Assembly: GCA_025618425.1 (NCBI GenBank)
Contig: CM046844.1
Location: 14,400,076-14,464,075 of the forward strand
Reading direction: 5' to 3'
Length of the DNA: 64,000 bases
DNA from: Heliocidaris tuberculata
Taxonomy: Eukaryota > Echinodermata > Echinoidea > Camarodonta > Echinometridae
Notes under the pieces: model-generated
Told to the model about the DNA's origin: nothing
What the model saw: only the letters and a program-made list of their open reading frames with translations
The model's database searches: none
In this document: positions 45,763 to 58,100 of the stretch, one piece after another
Numbering within the stretch: the stretch's first letter is position 1
Layout of the letters: every line of letters starts with the position of its first letter
Program-made: the position numbers and the translations under genes

Positions 45763-45968
45763 CTCCTCCTCCTCCTCCTCCTCCTCCTCCTCCTCCTCTT
45801 CCTCCTCCTCCTCCTCCTCCTCCTCCTCCTCCTCCTCCTCCTCCTCCTCCTCCTCCTCCTCCTCCTCCTCCTCCTCCTCCTCCTCCTCCTCCTCCTCCTC
45901 CTCCTCCTCCTCCTCCCTCCTCCTCCTCCTCCTCCTCCTCCTCCTCCTCCTCCTCCTCCTCCTCCTCC
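45763..45968 (+). repeat. (TCC)n trinucleotide microsatellite
   Basis: About 205 bp of nearly pure TCC units with two small interruptions. The homopurine/homopyrimidine strand bias favours triplex/H-DNA. Poly-Ser, Pro and Glu translations are artefacts. Confidence 0.97.
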
Positions 45969-45987
45969 ATTTTCTTCACTATATCTA

Positions 45988-46620
45988 AAGATGCTGCTTG
46001 TCTTTTTGTGAACTCAACATATGTTGTGTCAAATACATTTTCCCATTATATATCTTGAGCTAAGGAGGAGACAATCTGCACCTTGAGAGCTAATGGGGAA
46101 AATATGAAATTTTGTGTACAAAACATAACTTAACCTGTCACTTTGAAGCAACATTGCCAATTTGAGGATCGCCATAGAAAGTAAACTGAGACGTTTCAAA
46201 CTTTCATAACTTTCTTATTTCTTAACCGATTTTGATGGAACTTTTTAAAAATTGCTTCTCTCTATCCTCTCTTTTCATTAAAATTGATTTCCCCCAGGGT
46301 TTCAAATCAATTTTAATGAAAAGAGAGGATAGAGAGAAGCAATTTAAAAAAAAGTTTCATCAAAATCGGTTACGAAATGAGAAAGCTATGAAAGTTTGAA
46401 AAGTCTCAATTTACTTTCAATGGCAATCCACAAATTGGCAATGTTGCTTCAAAGTGACAGGTTTAGTAGTACAACTCTCCATGTTTTGTACACAAAATTT
46501 CATATTTTCCCCATTAGCTCTCAAGGTGCAGCTTGTCTCCTCCTTAGCTCAAGATATATAATGGGAAAATGTATTTGACACAACATATGTTGAGTTCACA
46601 AAAAGACAAGCAGCATCTTT
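45988..46620. mobile_element. Long hairpin built from head-to-head MITE copies
   Basis: Two arms of about 310 bp (45988-46297 and 46309-46620) are inverted copies that meet at a 12-nt loop (CCCCCAGGGTTT). Arm content (CATTTTCCCATTATATATCT, AATTGGCAATGTTGCTTC, AGTTTGAAAAGTCTC) relates it to the TTAA MITE at 529-1111. A third partial copy follows at 46621-46813 and ends CTCC|TTTAA. Confidence 0.8.
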
Positions 46621-46813
46621 AGAGATAATGGAGAAAATATGAAATTTTGTGTACAAAACATATTTAGATTTGAATAGAAAGTAAATTGAGACTTTTCAAA
46701 CTTTCATAACTTTTTCATTTCGTAACCGATTTTGATGGAACTTTTTAAAAAATTGCTTCTCTTTATCCTCTCTTTTCATTAAAATGGATATTTCCCCAGG
46801 GTTTCATTCTCCT
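46621..46813. mobile_element. Partial copy of the 529-1111 MITE family
   Basis: Contains GATAATGGAGAAAATATGAA, AAATTGAGACTTTTCAAAC and an end, CCCAGGGTTTCATTCTCCT, followed by TTAA (46814-46817). This matches the right end of the family. Confidence 0.7.
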
Positions 46814-46817
46814 TTAA

Positions 46818-48555
46818 TCTTCTATAGTGTGTATTTATTTACCCCTCTTTTCACCATTCATGGATTTAAAAAGTGTCCAATGTTAGGACATTCATCTGAC
46901 AAAGTCATTAAGACACTTGTAACACCCAACCAGCTTAGGTTATTAATGTTCTGTAATATCTTTTGGGTAATATTTTGTTCCAATTATGACTATTCTGTAT
47001 TAAAAACTGAACCATAAGTAATTAAGTATGAAATAAAACAATATCTTACATAGTTTCATGTACATGTACGTGTAATGTACAGCATGCATAAAAATGTCCA
47101 ATTTCATTTTGCCCACCAAGGAGTGAGTGAGAAGTGCAATCTGACCGAGCGAGTTTACACTCTCTGTCTCACCACTTTTCCAATTCCTCAGACATGTATA
47201 TATGCACATGGAGTCATTAGTGCTACGACGACGGGTGCTGTAATGAGTGCACGACTCTTGATGATTCCTAAAGTTGTCTGGCGAGTGCTGTATATCCAAA
47301 GGGCATGCACTCCTTGCTTAAGTTTATTTTTAGTGACATATCCTATGTGAGGCACGTCGCGAGTTAGCAGTGTGGGTACACTTCTTGTGACCTACAATCA
47401 AAATCAAGCTGTAAATCAAAACTCTATTGCTGACAGCATTTGTGTTTAATTTTCATACTGTTTATTTTGTAGGTCAGTCATGGCTAGGAAGGAGCATGTG
47501 ATACCAACAGTGGTTACAGAACAGATCGATATCTTGCTTGAATATGATTTGAAGAACTTGCAGCTCATATAGCCTACAAGCTTGATCAGCGATGTACATG
47601 TATGCATTATACCGTAGTTACCAGTATACCAGTAGAAATTACTTTCATCTACAGGAACTCTTGTAGGCTATGCTAAAGAAGAGTGACATTTAGGGATTTT
47701 TTTTTCTCTATTGCTTCCTGATTTTTTAAACCAATTTTATTTTTAGCTTGTAAGAGCATGATCTGAAAATATTTTATTTGGTTGATTTTCCAAAGCTTTA
47801 TCCCTCTTGGCTCCTGATTGTTATTATTATTTTTTCAACATCTACATTTTTGTCCAAATGTGCATGTGTGATGTATAATAGATCTAGACAAATTTTAGGA
47901 AGTTTAAACTGAATGAAATTTTCATTTAAAGGAATTTTGTTGAAAGATCCTGTTTATTGAAAGTTCATTTCATGCATATTGTTAGAGTACACTTCCTCAG
48001 ATCCCGATCCCTTTGTTTTGAAAAGTGAGAAGGAAATGGGTCCATGCATTACGAGACCAGGAGAAATTATTTCCTGCTTGATTTTATTTAATTGCTTTAA
48101 TTTTGAAAGCACAACCTGAAACCAGGATAAAGTTCAAGAGGTCATTCAATCAGTTGTAAATCATTAATTGCCGTATGATTGTGAGATGTGTTCTCTCTTG
48201 TAACACAAGAACTATTGGAGCTATTTATATCTTTATGCATGTCATTAGCGAATCCAGGTTGGGGGGGGGGGGGAGGGAGGGTTCAGGGGCTGGGGTTATG
48301 TGTCCCTGGCAAAGTCTAATCTTTCAGAAAATATTAGGAGTACAAAAAGCACCTGAAAGCTTGATTCTGTTTTTCATTATTCTTTTGTTTGTTTGATTTG
48401 TTTTGTGTTGTTTGTTTGTTTTTTCTTGGGGGGGGGGGGGGGGTGTGGGAGGGGGCTTTTTTCGCACTTGTATGGATCCCTTCTCTCCTCCCAACCAGAG
48501 AATCCTGGATCTGCCACTACATGTAAATGTAGATCACAATACATGTACATTGAAT
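46818..48555. other. Intergenic stretch, no convincing gene
   Basis: Contains a 30-codon ATG ORF at 47480-47572 directly after a TTTTGTAG acceptor-like word, and G-tracts at 48259-48272 and 48428-48442. Nothing recognisable as a conserved exon. Confidence 0.35.
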
Positions 48556-48556
48556 C

Positions 48557-48558
<2 letters not shown>

Positions 48559-48601
<43 letters not shown>

Positions 48602-48622
48602 ATATATATATATATATATATG
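48559..48622 (+). repeat. (TA)n microsatellite with central ACATGTA
   Basis: Two TA runs of about 30 bp separated by CATG and flanked by TGTACATGTACA, making a long self-complementary stretch. Confidence 0.95.
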
Positions 48623-48860
48623 TACATGTACATTGACCAGTTTGGTTTTAACCACGTAATAAAAATATTTAAAGTGAAAATATGGCATTATGTACATGTA
48701 GGTCTATTCCCTTTCTAATTTGATTATATTTTGTTTTAGAACTTCTTCTTTCAACACCAAGGAATGGAAACTCTGAATAGTCCTATCTTTCATACTTAAC
48801 CCATGCCTACAGGAAGTGGGTAGTCCCTGTAATATATATACCAATAGGAATGAGAGAATT

Positions 48861-49000
48861 CAGGGCCCTGTTTTCATGAAACTTGCTCTCTCTGACAATT
48901 TACAATAACTTTTATAAGCTACTGAAATCCTTGCATCAGATTGGCTGAGAGCAAAATTGTCGGTAAAAATCACTGACAAGACACTTGATGAAATGCCTCC
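48861..49000. mobile_element. Short foldback MITE (copy 3 of the GATTGGCTGAGAGC family)
   Basis: Begins CAGGGCCCTGTTTTCATGAA, shares GCTACTGAAATCCTTGCATC and GATTGGCTGAGAGC, and ends ACACTTGATGAAATGCCTCC. Confidence 0.8.
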
Positions 49001-50860
49001 AGTAGTCAACAGGTTAACTGTGTAAACTGAACTTTACTGAACCAAGTAATTGTAAGTAATGGGGCTCGATGTACATGTTTATACGTAGAATGTAAAAGTA
49101 CATACAAAAATATTATGTGGCCAAATTAAAAAAAAAAAAGTTAAGTCACTAAAGTACTGCCATCTAAATTGAAGAATGTACTGTGTACATGTACCTCAAT
49201 TAATCCAATTTGTATAAGTTTTGTGCAAAAAGTTTTAATTTCTGTAGGCCCTTTGAGCAAAGACGAGAGTTCTCAAAACATTGTACTGTCTGAGTGTACA
49301 TGAAGTTCAAGCTTGTTTGATCTGGGATCCTCCATAGGCCTATGGAGCTACAGCAAAGTACATTGCACATCTAGGCTTTTGGGCATTCTGCCAGGGAACT
49401 ATTTAAAGCAGAATGAAACTTTCACGGTTCACACGATTTTGACATGAATGGAAGCAGAAAAATAAATCAGAAAAACAAGTACAGTACGAAAATATTAAGA
49501 AAATTACTGAGTTTGTTAGAAAGACTCCTTATGTATATTATTCCTCATATCTCATTACAGAACAGACTTAGGTACATGTAGCTTCTATTTAGCAAAACAC
49601 AATGGCACATAAAGACACAGGAAAGACAAAGAGGAAAATGCCAGTTTTGTCTGCACTTCTACAATTAGTATCAGACATACATGTATCTGAATAGAAGTTT
49701 TCATATTATTTTGCTGAAGTGTTCAAAGAGGTAAATACTAATTATACATCCTAATATTTTGGTGATGCCTCTATCAAATAATTTTGTCATGTGTCTTTCC
49801 CACGTTTTTATGCGCCACAACGTTTCGCTAAGCTACCTTACATCTTTCATGATGGGTGAAAATGTATTTCACATATCTATCTGTGGAAATAAAAATTTGA
49901 GGAAAAGAATATTTTTTACATGTATGCAATGATTTAAGAGTTGCATGTACACTGTACATGTAGCTCATGTTTGCTATAGTTTTACAGCCAAATTGCCAAT
50001 GGAAAGTTCTCCACATCATTTGTCGTCTCAACTTTCAAAAGGTCATAACTGTCTTTCTTCTTGATCTGATTTTCCCCCCAAATTTTCACTCATCTGTTTT
50101 CCTGATTATCTGCTTCCACTCAGGCAAATGTTGTATGAACTATGAAATATATATGTTCATGTCATTATAATGTACGTGCATGTCTCCCGGTGTCTGATGT
50201 AGTTTGCAGATATTTTGTGCATGTGAATTGGTTATTTGTTTCCAGAGGTACCTTTTTTGCTTTATAAATGGATACAATTTAACAACACACACACAAAAAA
50301 GAATGAAAAGGAAAAAAAAAAAAAACATGATCTTGACTGATATGTTAATATGAATTTGTGGCTGTGAAATATTCAATTTCAGCTAAACATTTTTAGAATA
50401 CTGCATTGTGCTATTGGATTTTATTGTGTCTGACTGTTTGTCACAGTTTGTAGATTTTTTAAAAGAAGCCATGAAGCATTGAAGCAAAATTTGCTTATGA
50501 TCAAGATCCCTCATTGTATACAAACTTTAAAAGTGTTCGGAGAGCGTCTCAAAATATCTCCTTAGAAGTTAATTCGTGATGTGGTAAAATTCAGAGTAGT
50601 CTGAGACTCTTGAGGTCAGTTTCAACTGAAGGCTGGTAAAATCTGCTAATGGAAATACACTCCTTGAAATCCCTCTTAGGCCAGTTAAATACATGAAGAT
50701 TGCTTCGCTGTAAAGTTTGTAAACTCAGTTTTCAGTGGGGCCAGCTTTCTAGGTGTGGCAAGTTCATTTGTCATTGAGTGACATTGACTGAATCGATCTA
50801 ATTTCTTGGAATGTGTAAGGTTTTCTTTGACTTTTGTTCCAGGAATATGGCGATGATGTT
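49001..50860. other. Presumed upstream region/5' intron of PRDM2-like gene
   Basis: AT-rich, with no recognised exon or repeat family apart from a short A-run. It leads into the 193-bp array. Confidence 0.4.
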
Positions 50861-50869
50861 CTTAACCCA

Positions 50870-52000
50870 TTACGTACGGGAACCGACTGGTCCTGTATTA
50901 AGCCTATGGAAATTAGAGAATTCAGTAGTCAACGGGTTAATTGAGGACAGACTGAGAGAATACCACCATGTTGGAGGTTGCATGTAGGAGAAGGAATCAA
51001 GTTTCATGTTATATGGTTTCTGAATCATTTATCTATGACAAATCAATATAATTTCTTTAAATTCATAACATTTGCTTTTTCAATTTTTATCTTGATCATC
51101 ATAGAGCTTTGGTGAGGATGTTCAGAGTTTAGGACTGGAGACCTACATGTAGAGAAGAGCCACCATGTTGGAGGTTGTAAGAGAAGGAATCAAGTTTCAT
51201 GTTATATGGTTTCTGAATCATTTATCCATGACATATCAATGTAATTTCTTTAAATTCATAACATTTGCTTTTTCAATTTTTATCTTGATCATCATAGAGC
51301 TTTGGTAAGGATGTTTTGAGTTTAGGACTGGAGACCTACATGTAGAGAAGAGCCACCATGTTGGAGGTTGTAAGAGAAGGAATCAAGTTTCATGTTATAT
51401 GGTTTCTGAATCATTTATCCATGACATATCAATGTAATTTCTTTAAATTCATAACATTTGCTTTTTCAATTTTTATCTTGATCATCATAGAGCTTTGGTA
51501 AGGATGTTCTGAGTTTAGGACTGGAGACCTACATGTAGAGAAGAGCCACCATGTTGGAGGTTGTAAGAGAAGGAATCAAGTTTCATGTTATATGGTTTCT
51601 GAATCATTTATCCATGACATATCAATGTAATTTCTTTAAATTCATAACATTTGCTTTTTCAATTTTTATCTTGATCATCATAGAGCTTTGGTAAGGATGT
51701 TCTGAGTTTAGGACTGGAGACCTACATGTAGAGAAGAGCCACCATGTTGGAGGTTGTAAGAGAAGGAATCAAGTTTCATGTTATATGGTTTCTGATTCAT
51801 TTATCCATGACATATCAATGTAATTTCTTTAAATTCATAACATTTGCTTTTTCAATTTTTATCTTGTTCATCACAGAGCGTTGGTGAGGATGTTCTGAGT
51901 TTAGGACTGGAGACCTATATGTAGAGAAGAGCCACCATGTTGGAGGTTGTAAGAGAAGGAATCAGGGCTCCGTCGGGGCTAGAGTTCAAGCAGTCCCAGA
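50870..52000 (+). repeat. 193-bp tandem array containing the PRDM2-like start-codon exon
   Basis: Six units with ATG positions 50968, 51165, 51358, 51551, 51744 and 51937. Spacing is 197 bp (a 4-nt insertion in unit 1) and then exactly 193 bp four times. Each unit from 2 to 6 contains a pyrimidine-rich acceptor-like ATCATCATAG|AG or TCATCACAG|AG, GGACTGGAGACCTA, ATGTAG, GAGAAGAGCCACC and ATGTTGGAGG. Units 2-5 are almost identical. The last unit diverges after GGAATCA into the true exon 1. The array therefore duplicates the 3' end of an intron and the start of the first coding exon. Confidence 0.95.
51877..51936 (+). promoter_or_regulatory. PRDM2-like 5'UTR with ATG-TAG minimal uORF and perfect Kozak
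   Basis: After the acceptor TTCATCACAG (ending 51876) come 60 nt of leader. A start-stop pair ATGTAG lies at 51919-51924, 12 nt before the main ATG, which has the context GCCACCATG. The TAG is in frame with the main ATG and rules out upstream in-frame extension. ATGTA words are common in this genome, so the uORF may be fortuitous. Confidence 0.55.
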
Positions 52001-52018
52001 TGGAACCAACTTTGATGG
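51937..52018 (+). CDS. PRDM2: PRDM2-like coding exon 1
   Basis: Encodes MLEVVREGIRAPSGLEFKQS and 7 more residues, then one base of codon 28 before GTGAGT. The first eight to nine codons are identical to the start repeated in the upstream 193-bp units. Confidence 0.85.
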
Positions 52019-55000
52019 GTGAGTATAGATGCAGAACATTTGTTGAAAGGTGTTTTGTTTGATTTCTGGTGAATCAAACAAACCTAGACACAATGGGTGA
52101 ATTCAAGTTCGGTGTTGAAAGCTGGTGTTGGTGTTGGGGCAAAACTAGCACCCGCCACAACACCGAACCTGAAATGAAGCTGGTGCTGGGATTGGCTTCA
52201 CCAGGTGTTGAGCTATCAATAATGTGATTGGTATTATTTCTATAAACCTGAATTCGGTGTTGGGGCTAGAACCAGCAGCCCAATTCACGCTTTCAACACC
52301 AACACAAACACCAACACCAAACTTGAAATCACCCATTGCCATTGGCAGGGAAAGAGAGACCTACTTTAAAAACCTCAAAAACATCCTGTATTCTACAGGA
52401 ATTTTTTTGATTAAAGGTGAATTTACTCTCTGTCCCTATAGAAAGTTACTCTAGTGGAAGCAGAAAAAGCAGAGAAACAAAAGAGTGGAAGTTTCACTTT
52501 CAAGAAATTGACAAAGAACAAGAAAAGTTGTGAATTTTCGAAAGAGATTTTAATACATGTAGTTCACTAATGATATGTATAATCTCCCATTGGCAGTACC
52601 AGGGGTGGATCCAGGATTTTCTAAAAGAGGGGGCACAGTGCCATAAAAGTACTCGATAAAGGGGGCAATTTTTTTTTATTGTGTACTTAAGGTATGCAAG
52701 TTGGGTTTCAAAAGGGGGGGGGGGGGGCATGGGCCAGTTTTCCCCCTATGTACATGTAGATCTACCACTGGGCAGTACTGTAATATATGCGTGATGTCAT
52801 ACTTGAAGAACTCTCCCACTTGATTTGTATCCAAAATTACTAGTGCTCACAGTCTGTCTTTTCTTCATTCTTGTGATAGAAAAGAAATTTATCTTTGGTG
52901 GAGCCTATGTAATGATATATTATCCATAATGTACAGTGGAAAAGTCTGTTGTATCCTTGAAATGAAAAAAAAAAATATTTTGGAGAAAAAAAATGGGAGC
53001 AAATGGGAGAGTTTTCCATGTATGACATCACACATGACATATTTACCATTGGATTTCTAATTCCTTGTTTGATTTAAAATTTCAGACTTTTGATAATTTG
53101 GTTCTCTGATTTTTTTCTTCTTCTAACCAGGTCAACTTTATAGGAAGCATTGAATCCCCTTCTAAACAATGGTTTCTGGAGATATTTGATCCTATCACAA
53201 AGCCCCACAAATACTGTTCTTTCACTGTTCATTATGTAATACATATCAATGAATTTCTTCTTTTTCTGTCCCTGCCACGATAGGTGTTTGGGCCAAAAAA
53301 TCTGTGAGGAAGGGGCGAACATTCGGACCTTTCGTCGGCGAGAGGAAAGAATGCAGTGAGGTGTTGGATGACACGTACTCATGGGAGGTGAGTTGATCCA
53401 CATCTCTTCCAAGGATATTGTATCAAGGATTTTAGGACTATTTTCCCCCAGAATTACCCTACCCTTAACCCTTTCATGATAGGAATTATTTAAGGGCTAA
53501 ATTGATCACATTTTGTTCTTCAAATTGGCAACAAAAATATTTTTCTTTTAATGCTACATAGTTCTAATAAAATGTAATGTCTTTGAAAACAACATACATG
53601 GTTAGGAACTTTGTCAAAAAGTTGAAAAATTGCCAATTTTGACATAAAACAATGATTTCAAACCTCTCAATGTGTTGCCAATTTAAGGATTTTTAAGTTT
53701 ATTCTCCTTTTTAAAATGTTTAACATCAAACGCAATATGGTCATGCAACATGTGGAAATCTTTGCTCTTCCTACTCAACCGTCTGGTATATTTTTTAGGG
53801 CTCTGAATCAAAAGTTATTGAGCCAAACCACAAAATGTGATCCATTGTCTCGAAAGGGTCAACAACCACCTGAAATGGGGACATCCCAGTAGACCAATAG
53901 CCCATGAGACTGATGGTCCACATGATCGGTCTCATGAACCTGCAGGAAAGTTTTCAGAAGTCATGTAAGACAGACTTGTTGACCTTGTGGGCCATCAGTG
54001 TTGTGAACCCCCAGATAAATTTTCAGAAGGCTTGAGAGACTGCCAGACTCTTGGCTTATAGTCACTAGGGCCCGTATTCCTAAAACCTTACAAAGGCCTA
54101 CATGTAGTTGGCAACTAGCCATGTACTGTAGCCTATTATAATAATAATAATAATGTACTTATATAGCGCATTTTCCATATATATATATTGCAATTAGTTG
54201 ACAACTAGCTTTGTAAGGTTTTATGAATATGGGCCCTGGAGTATCCCTTTGAAACCTGAGCGACTATCCCCCCTCTCCTGCATGAATCTCCCTGCCCTGT
54301 ATCCTGAGCATCCCATGAGCAACCTCACCCCACACAATATATTTGTTCTGCTGATAATTATCCCACTTGTTTTGTTTGTTTGTTTGTTTGTTTGTTTGTT
54401 TGTTTTGTTTTTTGTTGTTTTTTTTTTGGGGGGGGGGGGGAGGAAGGGGGTATAGTCTGGGGATTCAGTTCAGGAGGTAGTTGTCTCCGAAAATAGCTTT
54501 CCTTTCAATGGCATTCTTGTCAGGTTTGTACTTTGTAGTTTGTCATGACAGCGACAATGTCCACCTAGAAACAAGAAAGAAACAAAGCTATAGAGCATTG
54601 AAGCCACTGAAAAATCTAAGGCTTCTTTGCATGAGATATGTGAAGAATGCAACCTTCACTGTTGTCATTTTTGGCCTATTTAGGTAGATTAAGCTGTATT
54701 TCAATATGAAATTCAGTGATGCCATAATCAAGAATGTCTCATCTTTTCATATTTCAGATTCGAGGACCTAAAGGAGTAAGGCTGTACAGCATCGATGCAT
54801 CGGAACCATCTAAGGCAAACTGGATGAGATATGTGAAGAGTGCCCGGAGCTTTGAGGAACAGAACATGATAGCCACGCAGTACAAGAGGAACATCTACTA
54901 CAGAACACTCAGAGTAGGTTATTACTTAGATCTGGGTGGATGTATGGTCAGCATTGTGGGTCAATTGCAGATTTACAGAAGGGGAAAACCGGCCTGTGCC

Positions 55001-55161
55001 CCCCCCTCCCCCTTTTGAAACCCAACTGGCATACCTTATTAAATACACAGTCACAAAATTTGCCTCCTTAATTGTGTATTTTTCCGGCACTGTGCCCCCT
55101 CTTTTACACAATCCTGGATCCTCCCCTGGCGTAGATCCAGACATTGAGGGGGCACTGTTGT

Positions 55162-55193
<32 letters not shown>

Positions 55194-58100
55194 TGGTGGG
55201 GGTAAATGGTCATACGAGCGGATGAAATTCACTTCCCCTTTTCCCTTTCTCTCTCTTCCCCAAAGCTAGCCTAGTGATGGTACTCATTCAGGGCTTTTGC
55301 ATTCCAGTGTGTGATATCTCTCTTAATCGCTTTGTTTCTAGACCAGACTAAGGTTACAGTGTTGTTTGTACACTTACACACTTCTTTGCAATGTAGGGCC
55401 TTTTATCTTAGAGAATATAGTCTATAGTATCAAAACTTCAGCTCTGCCCCAAAATGAAATTTTTAAATTTTGTCAAAGTAATAATAATGCACTTTTTGTG
55501 GAGTGCAGCTTACACAAAAAAAAAAGATAGGAGAAAAAAAGAGAGGAAAAAAAAATTCTTAATACTCAAGCAAAACTTGATGATGCAATGCTGGAAGTAT
55601 AGAGAAAGAATTCTTCTCACACATACAGTAAAATAATCAGAGTGCTTTAAGAACAAAAACTTTTGCATGCGTGAAATTTTAGTGAATATCTTGAGTGACT
55701 CATACTCACCAAAGTTTCAAGCATTGAAATGATGAATGACAAAAGCGAATTTTTCTTGAATTTCCCCAAAGTTTCTTCCTGTGAAAATGGTTGTCGTTAA
55801 CAATTTGGAGAATTATCAGGCTGTAAAGGTTTTTCATGTTACAGTATTCTAATCATTGACTAAATCCAATCCAATCCAATCTCAACAGCCTATAGCCTCT
55901 GGAGAGGAACTGATGTGCTGGTATAAAAACCTATCACCCACAACGGAAGCCTTAGAGGCAGAGGAAAGTGACGGCACCCTCAACACCTCAGGAGAGAGCA
56001 TCACAAGTGCAAAGTCTGATGGGACATCATCAAAATCAGGTAAGGCCCATTGTCAAAAAATACTGTTTATTCTCAGGAGATCTTTTTGGATTTTTTTAAA
56101 GAGAAAAATATGAGATTTCCCTTGAGGAAATTTATATATTTTTCATTTTTGTAGAGCTCTTTGTGAGCCTTCTGAATTGAATTCACTCATAGGCCCATGC
56201 CTATGTGGGACTGTGTCAAACATTCACTGTTGCAGTAATCAAAAAACAGACAGCAAAATTGCTCTAAGTAAGATTTAATTTTCTTAAATTTGCTAGATTA
56301 CCTGCTTCAGGGACTCTTAAACTCTTACTATGCTACAAATTTGAGGTTTCAGAGTTGAAAGTGAAATTTTGAATAATGATTTTCCTCTCACATATGAATT
56401 ATCGAGAATGGACCATAGGCCCACTAATACACACAAAACCTATTGAAGCCTATTCACCTGTAAAAGCTATTGTGGAGTACAAGCTTATCTGAAGATAAGC
56501 TTGTACATGTATAAGTGACTGATTCCCCATCCATTCCCAGAGTGTATTCTTGGAAAGTGCTCTCTCATTGAATCAAAATTTGCTATCATAGAATCAAAAT
56601 TAGAATTATTTAGCCTTCAAAAGTACTTATTACATGTAACTTACCCATTTTTTCCGAATATTTGCAGGTTTGCATGGTGGAGCAATTAGAATGTGTAAAA
56701 GTTTACAGAGACACCATGTACATATAAGTTGCCTCTGTGTACTTCCACACATTCTGTTCCAGAATCAGTCCGAAGTGTTACAAATGATAACATAACCATT
56801 GGAACAAACATAGAACACAAAGGATTGAAAAGAACTAGACCCAAGAGGACCCTTCCCCCCCCTACTTTCCACAGTTTTGAAGAAAATATCAAGACCTGAG
56901 TTGTTACTCTGGAAAATTTTTCATCTTGATTCTATGAATATAATTTTGATCATCATAACAAAATTAAATTGCAACTTTCCATTGATGGTTGCATAATGTA
57001 CATGCCTTTTGTGTATACAGCCACCAACATTTATGTGCAGTCATTGACCAATGACACACCATAGGTCTAGATTTGTTATGGCAATTAAAATCATTTTACT
57101 AAAATCAAGATGAAATAATTCTCAGAATACCAGCCCAGGAGTGGGCACTGACTGAAAGAGTGCCCAAGAATGGTAGAGAACAGGACAAAGTAGGTTAAAA
57201 TGATGCACTCAACCTCTAAGACTGGAAAATGATACAAACATTGTGGTAGATAGATTGCAACATTAAAGGGCAATCCAACCTTGGTAAGAAGACGATTTGT
57301 GTGAAAGCTGAAAAATATGCAAAACCGGAAGGTGAAAGTTTGAAAGATATCAGACAAGGAATAAGAAAGTTATGGATGTTTGAGAAATGAGTTCACTACG
57401 TCTATTTGAATCTCAAATTGGCAATTTGGTGAGTCGATTGTGACATACTGGCGGACAACTCTCCTGTTTGCCGTACACAAAAATATAATTAATTTGCAGT
57501 TTTCTCTGAAGCGCCTTTACCCTTGGGGCAATACTCAAAGTATATTGTAGATAGCATATTGTTATATAGGTCCTCATGAAAAAAAAGATCCTACTGAGTA
57601 ATACATTTTGAACAAAATGAAATTGTAGTCATTTTGTGCGTTGGAGCAAATTGGGGAGTTATCTGCCACTACATCACATTGACATTAATTACCTATTCAG
57701 CCAATTTGAAATTCCCATGTACCGTAATGTCACCAGTTATGGCGCACCCTTGTAATACAGCTTGGCCGCTGCAATGTCCTGTGTCAACAGCCCAAGTCTC
57801 TCTGGAGCAAAATGAACGGATGCGATTGGCTTGCAGGTATTGTACCAAAATAGATAAGCAACAAGTATGCGGCGTTTCGCTCGCTGCCGATCGCGCAATT
57901 AATGACTGCAGGCAAAGTTCCTTTCCAAAGAGAATTATCCACGGGGCTTTTTTATGTCCTGCTAGTGCTAATTTTTTTGTAAAACAAGAACTTCCGCTTT
58001 AGCAGACTGAAATGAAATAAATAATATGTACCATATTTTCTGTTTTCGATATAACAGAGCTTAAGTTCCATAGATGTTGGCAAGACAAATTTTTGCATGA

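Noticed and set aside
45707..46058. Long open frames of poly-Ser, poly-Pro and poly-Gly/Glu
   Set aside because: They are translations of the (TCC)n microsatellite in different frames.
57634..58002. 122-codon ORF, with a 79-codon relative in the other copy at 22307-22068
   Set aside because: Both lie in TIR and arm DNA of a non-autonomous mariner-like element. The similarity follows from shared nucleotide ancestry and the ends differ. It does not resemble a transposase.
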